Below, in pieces: positions 10,203 to 18,033 of a stretch of 64,000 bases of DNA (position 1 is the stretch's first letter; each line of letters starts with the position of its first letter). The notes beneath the pieces are model-generated. The model was not told the DNA's origin. It did not search any database and worked only from the letters and a program-made list of their open reading frames with translations. The stretch spans positions 186,001-250,000 of the forward strand of contig CAVYTX010000002.1 in the NCBI GenBank assembly GCA_963771545.1, written 5' to 3'. This stretch comes from CAKZLS01 sp963771545. Its GTDB lineage: Bacteria > Pseudomonadota > Alphaproteobacteria > Rhodospirillales > Defluviicoccaceae. The translations under genes and the position numbers were made by a program.

Positions 10203-10721
10203 ATTCACATTTCAAGTGCAAGACCGGAGTTGAATTAGGAATGCCTCGGCCGGGGTGAGATAGCCGAGACGTTTTCGGGGAGTGGTGTTGTTGGCCCAGA
10301 CGATGTCTTGGATGTCCTGCTCGGTGTAATCGGAGAACTCGGTGTTGCGTGGCAGATCGCGCCTGAGAATGCCGTTTGCGTTTTCGATGGAGCCGCGCTG
10401 CCAAGGCGGGTAGGGGTCACAGAAGAAGGTGAGGAGGCCAAGGCCGCCCTCCAGCTTCTGGTGCTGGGCGAATTCCGAACCATTGTCGAATGTGATGGAG
10501 CGCCTGGCGGCCTTGGGCAAGACGGAGAACAGAGCGGTGTTGCGCCTGAGTTCGCGTCCGATCGTCGAGGGATGACGCCCCATGATCCTCGCAATCTCGC
10601 TCGAAGCTTTCCCGGCATCATGATGCCGGGAAAGCTCAATCCGCTCGTCAAAATCGAGCTGTCCATAATGCTTGCCCATCGCAACTCCGGAACATACTGG
10701 TGTTGCACTTCGTTTGTGAAT
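10203..10721 (-). mobile_element. internally deleted IS30-family element
   Basis: Imperfect inverted repeats mark the ends: ATTCACA...AAGTGCAAGACC at 10203-10225 and its near complement at 10699-10721. The spacing is only about 519 bp, while IS30 elements are usually about 1.0-1.2 kb. The element is therefore a deletion derivative that could move only if a full IS30 supplied transposase. Confidence 0.75.
10212..10679 (-). pseudogene. IS30-family transposase with internal deletion
   Basis: The 155-codon frame joins the N-terminal helix-turn-helix (MGKHYGQLDFDERIEL... to STIGRELRRN) directly to the C-terminal catalytic part (SITFDNGSEFAQHQKL, then PPWQRGSIENANGILRRDLP with the last Glu, and NTTPRKRLGYLTPAEAF). 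About 170 residues, including the first catalytic Asp, are missing. The join keeps the frame, so a fused but inactive, DNA-binding protein could still be made. Confidence 0.85.
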
Positions 10722-10969
10722 TTAAGGGCGCTCATCGCCGACATGAACGCGTTAAAGGACATCTATGACATCCACTATGTCAAAGACGCGCGCCTGAATT
10801 TCCTGGTCACCAACGAATATGGCGAAGAACTCAGGGTCCGCAGGCCGACCGGCGGCACGATCCGCTTTATGATACGCACCATTACCGGCCAGCCTGTAAG
10901 GATTATGACCTGTAGCGGATCGCGGCAGGTCGTGCCGGATCAAGCCAGACCGGAAAGGAGAAAGCGGGG

Positions 10970-11212
10970 ATGAAACCACCTTGTTACATCGGCATAGATC
11001 AGGCCCGGCAGGTTCTCGGCGAAATGGGCGTCGAACTCACAGACCGCCAAATGAAGCGCGCCGCCGAAAAAGGCGCGGACGGCAGACGCAAACTGCCTTT
11101 CTTCGTCGACCCCATCGAAGGCAAGCTCAAGATCGAAAAAGGGACTCTGGTCAAGATTTACAGGCAAGCGCAAATAGAAGCGGAAAATAGCGCAACATAC
11201 TTCGATCAATAA
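10970..11212 (+). CDS. small hypothetical protein upstream of integrase
   Basis: The 80-aa product reads CYIGIDQARQVLGEMGVELTD near its start and is lysine-rich. Its ATG overlaps the stop of the interrupted gene (ATGA). The position just before a tyrosine integrase and the short helical, basic composition would suit an excisionase or DNA-binding partner, but I see no diagnostic helix-turn-helix. Confidence 0.55.
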   Translation: MKPPCYIGIDQARQVLGEMGVELTDRQMKRAAEKGADGRRKLPFFVDPIEGKLKIEKGTLVKIYRQAQIEAENSATYFDQ

Positions 11213-11257
11213 TATTAATGCTTGATTTTACAGAGTCAGTATTTAACATGAACAATA

Positions 11258-12469
11258 ATGTCAGATATAAGAAAAAGGGTAGGCAAGAAAGGTACGACAT
11301 ACCAAGTACGATACCCGAGTACATCGACAAAAATCAGGCTATGCCTTCCGCACCTTCGACACGCGCAAGGAGACGCTCGCGTTTGTGGAGAGCGGCAAGG
11401 CCAGGGGCCAGGTGCCTTCGTCTCACCCCGAGATCAAGACCGTCACCCAGGCCACCGATCGCTGGCTGAAAATATGCGAGAAGGAAGGGCTCAATGGCCG
11501 CGAGCCCGTCACTACCTACACCTACGAAAACTATGAATATCGTGCCGACTTCATCCGGCAGTACGATTGGGACAAGCCGCTTCACGCGCTGACCACGCCG
11601 GATATCGTCGCTTTCCGTTCATGGTTGCTGACACAGGACATCAGCCGCGATCTCGCCGGCAAGGTGCTCTCTACATTCCACTCGGTCATGAAGGAAATGA
11701 CGATACGCGGCGTGATACCGCACAACGTCGCCGTCGGTGTCTCCATCCGTTCGGATTCGCGTTACCAGCAGCCGACGATTATACTGAGCAAGAGCGACGT
11801 GATGGCATTGCTTCAGGCCGCCGATGCGCTTGCCAACGAAAAGAACCAGACACTTGCAAAGCCGTGGCAACGGTATCGCCCTATGCTCTGCCTCGCCGCA
11901 GATTCCGGCATGCGGCCCCAGGAATATCTCGCCTTGGCACGGGCAGCGGTCGAGGATCACGGGGTGAGGGTTGAGCGCGCCGTTGATGGCAGCGGAAAGG
12001 AGATTAGCGTAACCAAGACACCGGCAGGCAGACGCTTCAACGAACTCAGCGCCGAGACACTCGGCCTGGTTCGACACTATGGCGACACCCACGGGATCGA
12101 GACAAAGCACGATCTCGTTTTCCCCGCCGCGAACGGGCGGTGGCTATGCCGACGCAACTGGCAGCGGCGCGGCTTCAATGTTGCCTGTGAGAAGGCCGGA
12201 CTGATGGAAACGGTCGAGGAGGGCAGCAAGACGATAGAGCGCCCGAAATATCGCCCCTATGACCTGCGGCACTTTTTCGCTTCAATGCTGATCGAGAACA
12301 AGGTCAATCTTAAGAAGATTCAGACGCTGATGGGGCACACCAACATCGAAACGACGTTGAATGTTACGGCCACCTTCTGGACGATGAGAAATCCGAACGG
12401 CAAGAAACGGGTTTGATTGGCAGTCTACGGCAGAATTCTTGTGGCAAATCTGTGGCTAATGCTCTGTAA
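11258..12469 (+). pseudogene. phage-type tyrosine integrase with two frameshifts
   Basis: The start MSDIRKRVGKKGTTYQVRY is the usual N-terminal Arm domain opening. At about 11329-11333 a run of five A shifts the frame: removing one A gives TKSGYAFRTFDTRKETLAF, which joins the long frame 11385-12416. That frame holds the core-binding domain and the catalytic domain, with SGMRPQEYLAL (first Arg), PYDLRHFFASM (His-x-x-Arg region) and LMGHTNIETTLNV. There the frame is lost again near 12363: restoring one T gives YGHLLDDEKSERQ and supplies the catalytic Tyr, ending at TAA 12467-12469. As it stands the Tyr is absent, so the enzyme is dead unless these are sequencing errors. Confidence 0.85.
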
Positions 12470-13659
12470 TACTAATTCCCATTGACCATCACCCATAGGC
12501 CCATTGACGCATTCCGATGGAGATGATCTTCCAAGGCTGGTCAACGAGCTTGTTCCAGGCGTAGCAGCAGTGGTCGATGATGTCCTCGTGGGACGTGAAG
12601 ATCCTGTCTGACAGCCAGTTGTCGCGAATGAACTGCCAGATGTTCTCGACCGGATTCAGCTCGGGCGATCGTGGCGGCAAAGGCAGGAGGGTTATGTTTT
12701 CAGGGATCTCCAAATCCTTGGAGCCATGCCAGCCGGCTTGATCGAGGACGACGACGCCATGGGCGCCCGGTTTGACGGCCTTGGAGACCTCCGCCAAGTG
12801 GAGGCTCATCGCCGCGGTATTGCAGCGCGGCAGCACCAGGGCCGCGCCTTTTGCCTCTTTGGGACAAATCGCACCGAAGATGTAGGCCGAGCAGGTGCGC
12901 TGATCGCGCGGCGCGGCTGGCCGGGAGCCGCGCTTGGCCCATCTGCGGGTGATCTTGTTTTTGACGCTGCGCGTCCCCTTCGGGCGCTGCCCGATGCGGT
13001 CCTCATCCTGAAACCACAGCTCTATATCCTTGCCGTCCGCCTCTTGGGCTGCGATTTCCGCCAGCTTGGCAGGGAAATTTTTTTAAAAGCTGCCATGGCA
13101 TCGGGGTCCTGGGCGTAGTGGCGCGGACGGGCCGAGAGCTTGCGGTAGCCGAGCGCGCGCAGTTCGCGGCTCAAGGTCTGGATCGAGACCCGGATGCGGA
13201 ACTCATCCCAGATCCACTGCGCCAAGTCCACCAAGCGCCAGCGGACAACGCTATGGAGTGCTGGGATCGGACCGCTCTCGATCATCCCAACCAGCGCCTG
13301 GCGGTGGGCGTCGTTCAATCTGGGCGTCTTGCCTGCGGGCTTCGGGTCGATCAGACCCTCCGGGCCGCGCCCGTTGAAGCGAAGCACCCAATCGCGAAGC
13401 GTCTGCAGGCCAACGCCGGCCATCTTGGCCGCATCACTCCGTGAACCCTCGTCATAGACCTCCGCCATGGCCAAGAGGCGACGCAGTTGATCAGGGTCAC
13501 GCGAACCCTTGGCCAATTCACGAAGCGTCTTTGCGTCAAAATCATCCCGAAGCTGGATCGCTGCTGACATGGCGAGCCTCCTTTCACTCGCCATGGTGAA
13601 TCACATCCACCCCAAGCCGGGCAAGACCCTATATGAGTTTCACTCAACGGGATCTGGTA
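12470..13659 (-). mobile_element. IS630-family insertion sequence
   Basis: The ends are imperfect inverted repeats (TACTAATTCCCATTGA at 12470 and the complement of TACCAGATCCCGTTGA ending at 13659), each with TA at the tip as expected for the IS630/Tc1 target duplication. The left end touches the integrase stop and the right end lies about 36 bases before tusA. Confidence 0.75.
12489..13570 (-). CDS. IS630-family transposase, two frames joined by -1 frameshift
   Basis: The first frame (ATG 13570, MSAAIQLRDDFDAK) has the paired helix-turn-helix of IS630 (DAAKMAGVGLQTLRDWVLRF). It reads into a seven-A run at 13078-13084 (minus strand) and stops at 13022. Slipping back one base on the A7 run gives KKNFPAKLAEIAAQEADGKDI and continues through the DDE domain (LWFQDEDRIGQ; VVLDQAGWHG; LPPRSPELNPVENIW) to the end at 12489. 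A_AAA_AAA is a classical -1 slippery site, so programmed frameshifting is likely, although a fixed indel in the homopolymer gives the same picture. An upstream ATG at 13594 is also in frame. Confidence 0.82.
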
Positions 13660-13695
13660 TAAGTTGACTCTTGAATGAATCCGCAAGGCCGATCC

Positions 13696-13941
13696 ATGAC
13701 CGCCAACTCCACTCATGCCAACACCATCCTGGACGTCCGGGGCCTGAAGTGCCCGCTGCCGGTGCTCCGCGCCAACAAGGCCATGAAGGCGCTGGGCGCG
13801 GGCGGCACGCTGGAGGTGATGGCCACCGACCCGGCCGCGCCCCAGGACTTCGTAAGCTACTGCGAGACCACCGGCCATGACCTGGTGGAGAGCCGCGAGC
13901 AGGACGGCGTATTCACCCTGATCGTCCGCAAGAAAGGCTGA
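13696..13941 (+). CDS. TusA/SirA-like sulfurtransferase
   Basis: The 81-aa protein has the family core DVRGLKCPLPVLRANKA, with the CPxP motif and the persulfide-carrying Cys19. A -DPAAPQDFVSYC- segment and a C-terminal FTLIVRKK strand follow. TusA-like proteins pass sulfur in the cytoplasm for tRNA thiolation, cofactor synthesis or sulfur oxidation. The ATG at 13675 is in frame and would add 7 residues; 13696 was chosen because conservation begins there, but neither start has a strong ribosome-binding site. The IS630 right end is only 36 bases upstream, so the native promoter was probably displaced. Confidence 0.88.
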   Translation: MTANSTHANTILDVRGLKCPLPVLRANKAMKALGAGGTLEVMATDPAAPQDFVSYCETTGHDLVESREQDGVFTLIVRKKG

Positions 13942-14002
13942 TCGCGGCGAAAACCCCGATCGCCCATCTCCCATTCGAATACCCATCATTGTCCAGCCTT
14001 CT

Positions 14003-15447
14003 AGCAGTCTGTCGGATTTAGTCCCATCCGGATATAATACGGTCATGGCCAATTTCATCTCCTATGACCGCACGCAAGGTTTTCTGATGCCGCCCGATCT
14101 TTGCGATTGGATACCGGACGACGACCTTTCGCATTTCATCATCGAAGCCGTTGAGCGCATTGATATCCGGGCGTTCAAGGTCAATTGGCGCGGCGCGGGC
14201 AAGGCGCAGTATCACCCGCGTATGATGCTGGCGCTGTTGATCTACTGTTACGCCAACGGGATATTCTCGTCGCGGCGGATCGAGCGCGCCACCCACCGCG
14301 ATGTTGCGGTGCGCTTCATCGCCGCCGACACCCATCCCGATCACGACACGATCGCCGCCTTCCGGCGGGAAAACGCGGTGGCGTTTGCGGCGGCGTTTGC
14401 GGATGTCCTGTCGATGGCCCAGGAATTGAAGCTGCTGTCGGTCGGCATGGTCAGCATCGACGGCACCAAGATCGACGCCAACGCGTCGAAGATCAAGTCG
14501 GTGCGCTATGATCGGGCGAAGGCGTTGCGCGCGCAACTGGACGCGGACATCGCCGCGATGATGGCGCGGGCCGAAGCGGCGGACCGCGAAGAAACCGCCG
14601 ATCCCCAGGCGCTGCCCGATGGTCTCGCCCGACGCCAAGCGCTTCGGAGCAAACTGGATGCGGCGTGCGCCCGCCTGGAGGCCGAAGCGAAGGCTCGAGC
14701 GGAGGCAGAGCGGCCTGCCTTCGAAGCGAAGCAACGCGCCCACGAAGCGCGCAACCGCCGTGGACGCGGCCCGAAACCGCCCGACGACACGCCGCCGCCG
14801 GAGGCGCAAACCAATCTGACCGACCCGGACAGCACGTTGATGCGCAAGTCCAAACGCCATGAATACCGCCAATCCTATAACGCCCAAGCCGTGGTCGATG
14901 CCGACGGCTCGCAATTGGTTCTGACCGCCAACGTCGCGCAAACCCCGAGCGACGCCCCGACGTTCGAACAGACGATCAACACCCTGTGCGAGACGCTCGG
15001 CCCACCGGCGACGATCCTCGGCGACGCCGGTTTCGCGAGTGGCGAGGCGGTCGGCGCCCTTGAGGCGCGCGGCATTGAGGTGCTCGTCGCCGTCTCCGGC
15101 GCCGACCAACACCGCGTTTACGACTTCCGTCCGCCCAAACCGGACGCCACGCCGCCGCCCGAGCCAAAAGCCGAATGGCGCCAGGCGATGAAGCAGAAAA
15201 TGGCCACCGAGGACGCCAAAGCCAAATACAAGCGGCGAAAACACACCGTCGAGCCGGTCTTCGGCATCATCAAAAACGTCCTCGGATTTAGGCAATTCTT
15301 CTTAAGGGGCATCGAAAACGTCAAAGCCGAATGGCTGCTCGTCACCCTCGCTTACAACTGCAAGCGCCTGTTCAACCTCAAGACCGCATAGCGCCGAGTC
15401 CGATGCATTCGTCCGCAAACCAAAATACCCAAATCCGACAGACTGCT
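14003..15447 (+). mobile_element. IS1182-family insertion sequence
   Basis: Seventeen-base perfect inverted repeats (AGCAGTCTGTCGGATTT at 14003-14019 and its complement at 15431-15447) flank one transposase gene. The element sits between CTAG (14001-14004) and GTACC, which together read as the tip CTAGTACC of the MITE-like copy 2. IS1182 therefore landed in the end of that repeat. Confidence 0.88.
14045..15391 (+). CDS. IS1182-family (IS5-like group) transposase
   Basis: The product has 448 aa. It begins MANFISYDRTQGFLMPPDL, with the DUF772 N-terminal domain (about 15-95; QYHPRMMLALLIYCYANGI). The DDE core follows: VSIDGTKIDANASK near 138, a coiled-coil insert rich in Ala, Glu and Arg (about 160-240), YNAQAVVDADGSQLVL near 280, ILGDAGFASGEAV near 322 and KRRKHTVEPVFGIIKNVLGFRQF near 398 with the last Glu. 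The length and all motifs are intact, so the gene should be active. Confidence 0.93.
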   Translation: MANFISYDRTQGFLMPPDLCDWIPDDDLSHFIIEAVERIDIRAFKVNWRGAGKAQYHPRMMLALLIYCYANGIFSSRRIERATHRDVAVRFIAADTHPDHDTIAAFRRENAVAFAAAFADVLSMAQELKLLSVGMVSIDGTKIDANASKIKSVRYDRAKALRAQLDADIAAMMARAEAADREETADPQALPDGLARRQALRSKLDAACARLEAEAKARAEAERPAFEAKQRAHEARNRRGRGPKPPDDTPPPEAQTNLTDPDSTLMRKSKRHEYRQSYNAQAVVDADGSQLVLTANVAQTPSDAPTFEQTINTLCETLGPPATILGDAGFASGEAVGALEARGIEVLVAVSGADQHRVYDFRPPKPDATPPPEPKAEWRQAMKQKMATEDAKAKYKRRKHTVEPVFGIIKNVLGFRQFFLRGIENVKAEWLLVTLAYNCKRLFNLKTA

Positions 15448-15714
15448 GGTACCGACTTTCACAATTCCGTACCCCATGTGACGGCCTTCCGAGGTCGTCC
15501 GGCCAGGCGCGAGGCGCACCGTGATGCTGGAGCATCACAAGTGGCGGGCAACGCCGCCGGGGGCCTCGGAGGGCCGCCCGAAGGGTCGCTTTCCCGCGTC
15601 CTCGGGGCGTCGACGGCGTTTGACGATGCTCCGGCATCGCCGGCGCACCGCCTCCTGCCGAGGACGCGGGATAAGCGATCACATGGGGCACGGAATTGTG
15701 AAAGTCGGTACTAG
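15448..15714. repeat. palindromic MITE-like element, copy 2 (left tip displaced by IS1182)
   Basis: The terminal inverted repeats read GTACCGACTTTCACAATTCC at 15449 and its complement ending at 15711. Between them are two long hairpins: one at about 15482-15578 with an inner GTGATGCTGGAGCATCAC stem, the other at about 15586-15680 with CCCGCGTCCTCGG paired to CCGAGGACGCGGG. The element's right end, GGTACTAG, supplies the stop codon of ybhB. The missing left tip CTAG lies at 14001, beyond the IS1182. CCAGCCTT (extending to CCAGCCTTCT) occurs directly outside both ends of the compound, at 13993 and 15715, and looks like a target duplication. Confidence 0.88.
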
Positions 15715-16187
15715 CCAGCCTTCTGATAAGTCCCCACGAGCTCGGTCTGGTCGAGGACATGGCCTTCCATCGCCTTCGCCAGCTCCGCCTTGGTCGGTTT
15801 TTTCACGCCGGTGAGGACCACGTCGAGAGCATAAAGTTTGTGGAAATATCGGTGCCGGCCGATGGGCGGGCACGGGCCGCCGTAGCCGGTCCGGTTCCAG
15901 TCGTTCAGACCCTGTTCGGCGCCGGCGGGCAGCGCTTCCGGGGCGACCGCTTCCGGCAACGCGCCGGCCTCCGGCGGCAGGTTGTAAAGCACCCAGTGCA
16001 CCCAGGTCCTTTTGGGCGCCCTCGGATCCGGGGCATCGGGATCATCCACGATCAGGGCAAGGCTCTTGGTTCCATCGGGCACGCCCGACCATGCGAGCGG
16101 CGGCGAGACATCGGAACCCTCGCAGGTACACCGCTTAGGGATGTCTCCTTGGTGGGAGAACGCGGGCGACGTAAGCGAAAGCGGCAT
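15711..16187 (-). CDS. YbhB/YbcL family Raf-kinase-inhibitor-like protein
   Basis: The 158-aa protein belongs to the bacterial PEBP family. It shows the anion-pocket motifs DDPDAPDPRAPKRTWVHWVLYNLP (about 48-72; quoted in part) and GGPCPPIGRHRYFHKLYALD near 103. It is cytoplasmic with unknown physiological role. The stop TAG (15711-15713) is contributed by the adjacent palindromic element. If that insertion is removed at the direct repeat, the gene would read one residue further (AGQ, then TGA), so the insertion trimmed only the last codon. It is transcribed toward tusA. Confidence 0.9.
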   Translation of the reverse strand: MPLSLTSPAFSHQGDIPKRCTCEGSDVSPPLAWSGVPDGTKSLALIVDDPDAPDPRAPKRTWVHWVLYNLPPEAGALPEAVAPEALPAGAEQGLNDWNRTGYGGPCPPIGRHRYFHKLYALDVVLTGVKKPTKAELAKAMEGHVLDQTELVGTYQKAG

Positions 16188-16347
16188 GGCGGTCCCTCCG
16201 GTTGCACTGACATGACAGGACGAGACTTACGGCATCATAGCAAAGATCGCGTCTGGGACCTCATTGCGATCACGGGCCGGCCGCGGTGGTGCGGATTGAA
16301 ACACCATATCGCCGTGCGCGCGCCGCCCGTGCGGCGCCCCTCGGCCG

Positions 16348-16490
16348 TCAGTGGCCGTAGGTCGCCATGTCGAGCTTGCCGAAGATCTCGTCGTAGCGGA
16401 GCTGGCCCACCTCCTCGGCTGTCATGTCTTCGGAGACCAGCCCTTCCCACTTGCCGACGAGCAAGACGTAGCGAAAGCCGATGATGTTAC
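16348..16490 (-). pseudogene. 3' fragment of an unrecognised gene at a rearrangement junction
   Basis: The last about 46 codons of the minus-strand frame (GFRYVLLVGKWEGLVSEDM, ending in LDMATYGH) look like real protein sequence, unlike the shadow sequence beyond 16490. At that point the plus strand begins to encode the mature part of a TRAP binding protein. I cannot name the donor family. Confidence 0.4.
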
Positions 16491-17409
16491 GATCAATCTC
16501 GGGTACGCGGGTGCGGAGACCAGTGTATATGGTGTTCTCGCCAGTAAATTCGCGGAACTCGCAAAAGAATATTCGAACGGAACAATCGATGTGAAAGTCC
16601 GCTGCTGTGCTCAGCTGCTGACGGAGGATGAAGCCTTCAAGGCGCTGCAGCTTGGCACGGTCGATATGTACATTATCACCGGCAACAACGTCTCTCCACA
16701 TTTCCCGCTGATGGATGTGTTCGTCCTTCCGTATGTTTTCCAGAACAAAGACCATGCTTACAAGGTGCTTGAAGGTGATGTGGGGCGCGACTTCGCCAAA
16801 CGGCTTCAAGAGGCTACGAATGTTCAACTCCTCACCTACGGCTTTGTCGGTGACCGCGATTTCTACAATTCGCGCAACCTAATTAAAACCATGGCCGACA
16901 TGGAAGGGTTGAAAGTGCGAGTTCCCAAGAACCAAGTGATGATTGAAACGTACCAGGAGTTTGGTGCCGCGCCGATTCCGCTGGCCTGGGCGGATACACC
17001 GACGGCATTGCAAACCGGAACGGTCGATGGAGCCGACAATGGAACATCCTTCATCAAGTCACAGAAATTCTATGAGATGATGCCTTATTTCACCGTACTC
17101 GAGCATTTTTCCTATTTCTCGCCGCTCTTCGCCAGTGCGCGGATTATGGGCAAACTCAACGACGAGCAGAAAGAGGCGGTAACGCGGGCAGCGGTTGATG
17201 CAGGCCGCTATCAAAAAGAAGAGATGTCAAAGCAGGTTTCAGAAATCCGGACCTTTCTCACAACGGAAGGTCAGGGGGGCATGCAAACTGCGGAAGTCGA
17301 CAAGACCGACTTCATCGCCGCCGGCCAGAGGGTCCAGGACCGCTATGCGGCGGAAAACGGCGACGAGGTCAAAGCCTTTCTTGCAGCCATTAAGTCCGCC
17401 GCGAACTAA
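16351..17409 (+). CDS. TRAP transporter substrate-binding protein (DctP family), 5' end replaced
   Basis: From about residue 46 (VTINLGYAGAETSVYGVL) the product is a normal DctP mature domain of about 307 residues, with GTVDMYIITGNNVSPHFP, a VRVPKNQVMIETYQEFGAAPIP block near 192 that includes the ligand-binding Arg, and GTVDGADNG. The first about 45 residues (MAVGRHVELAEDLVV...) are antisense to the gene fragment at 16348-16490 and form no signal peptide. The protein therefore cannot be exported normally. Either the gene is a truncated remnant or an internal start makes a cytoplasmic protein. The downstream dctQ and dctM genes are intact. Confidence 0.8.
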   Translation: MAVGRHVELAEDLVVAELAHLLGCHVFGDQPFPLADEQDVAKADDVTINLGYAGAETSVYGVLASKFAELAKEYSNGTIDVKVRCCAQLLTEDEAFKALQLGTVDMYIITGNNVSPHFPLMDVFVLPYVFQNKDHAYKVLEGDVGRDFAKRLQEATNVQLLTYGFVGDRDFYNSRNLIKTMADMEGLKVRVPKNQVMIETYQEFGAAPIPLAWADTPTALQTGTVDGADNGTSFIKSQKFYEMMPYFTVLEHFSYFSPLFASARIMGKLNDEQKEAVTRAAVDAGRYQKEEMSKQVSEIRTFLTTEGQGGMQTAEVDKTDFIAAGQRVQDRYAAENGDEVKAFLAAIKSAAN

Positions 17410-17550
17410 CGGCGCCGTGATCCGAACGGCTGGAGGCGCCATCGCGCCTTGACGCCTCCAACACCAGACCCAGAGGCTTCGCACAATCGCATCCGGACGC
17501 GGCTGCTGACAGCAGCGGGTCGGTATGCGACCAATAAAGGAGGCCTGAGA

Positions 17551-18033
17551 ATGCTCGAAAAAATCGACCGCTACTTCGAAGAGGTTATTTGCACGATTTG
17601 TCTGCTGGTGGTGGCAAGTAGTGTTTTTCTGCAAGTCATCATGCGGTTCGTGTTTTCCTCGGCGAGTGCCTGGGCGGAGGAAACCGCGGTCTTTGGAATG
17701 ATATTCGCGATCTACCTGGGCGCATCGTTGGCCATGCGCGAACGCGCCCATATCCGAATCACGATGTTGGTGAACGCTCTGCCCCGGCCGCTGCAGATTG
17801 CGAGCATCGTCCTCGCCGATGGACTTTGGGCGGGTTTCGTCGTGTTCCTGACCGTCGAGACCATCGAATACACCAAGCTCTTGTTTGACGTAACCTGCAT
17901 CACTCCCGGGCTTGGCATCGAACAACGGTGGGTTCAACTCGTCGTTCCCGCGGCACTGGTGCTCATGCTCTTTCGAATAGCGCAGGTGTACTGGCGTTGG
18001 TGGAAATCCGGCTGGACGGGATTGCCGCTATGA
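17551..18033 (+). CDS. TRAP transporter small permease (DctQ family)
   Basis: The 160-aa protein has four predicted membrane spans (about 12-35, 48-68, 88-110, 128-148) and the DctQ signature AWAEETAVFGMIFAIYLG near 46. It bridges the binding protein and the DctM channel in the inner membrane. ATG 17551 follows AAAGGAGGCCTGAGA, so it is preferred over the longer frame opening at 17449. Its stop overlaps the dctM start (ATGA), which indicates coupling. Confidence 0.88.
   Translation: MLEKIDRYFEEVICTICLLVVASSVFLQVIMRFVFSSASAWAEETAVFGMIFAIYLGASLAMRERAHIRITMLVNALPRPLQIASIVLADGLWAGFVVFLTVETIEYTKLLFDVTCITPGLGIEQRWVQLVVPAALVLMLFRIAQVYWRWWKSGWTGLPL

Larger units (their letters stand above)
10106..10973 (+). 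pseudogene. unknown mobile-element gene interrupted by an IS30 remnant
   Basis: An ATG at 10106 opens a frame (STEKGSFERRGLFIAYRE...) that runs into the IS30 end at about 10203. After the IS (10722), a different frame continues as ALIADMNALKDIYDIHYVK to a TGA at 10971-10973. The two halves most likely formed one protein of about 115 residues. The stop overlaps the ATG of the next gene (ATGA), as in a compact operon upstream of the integrase. I do not recognise the family. Confidence 0.5.
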
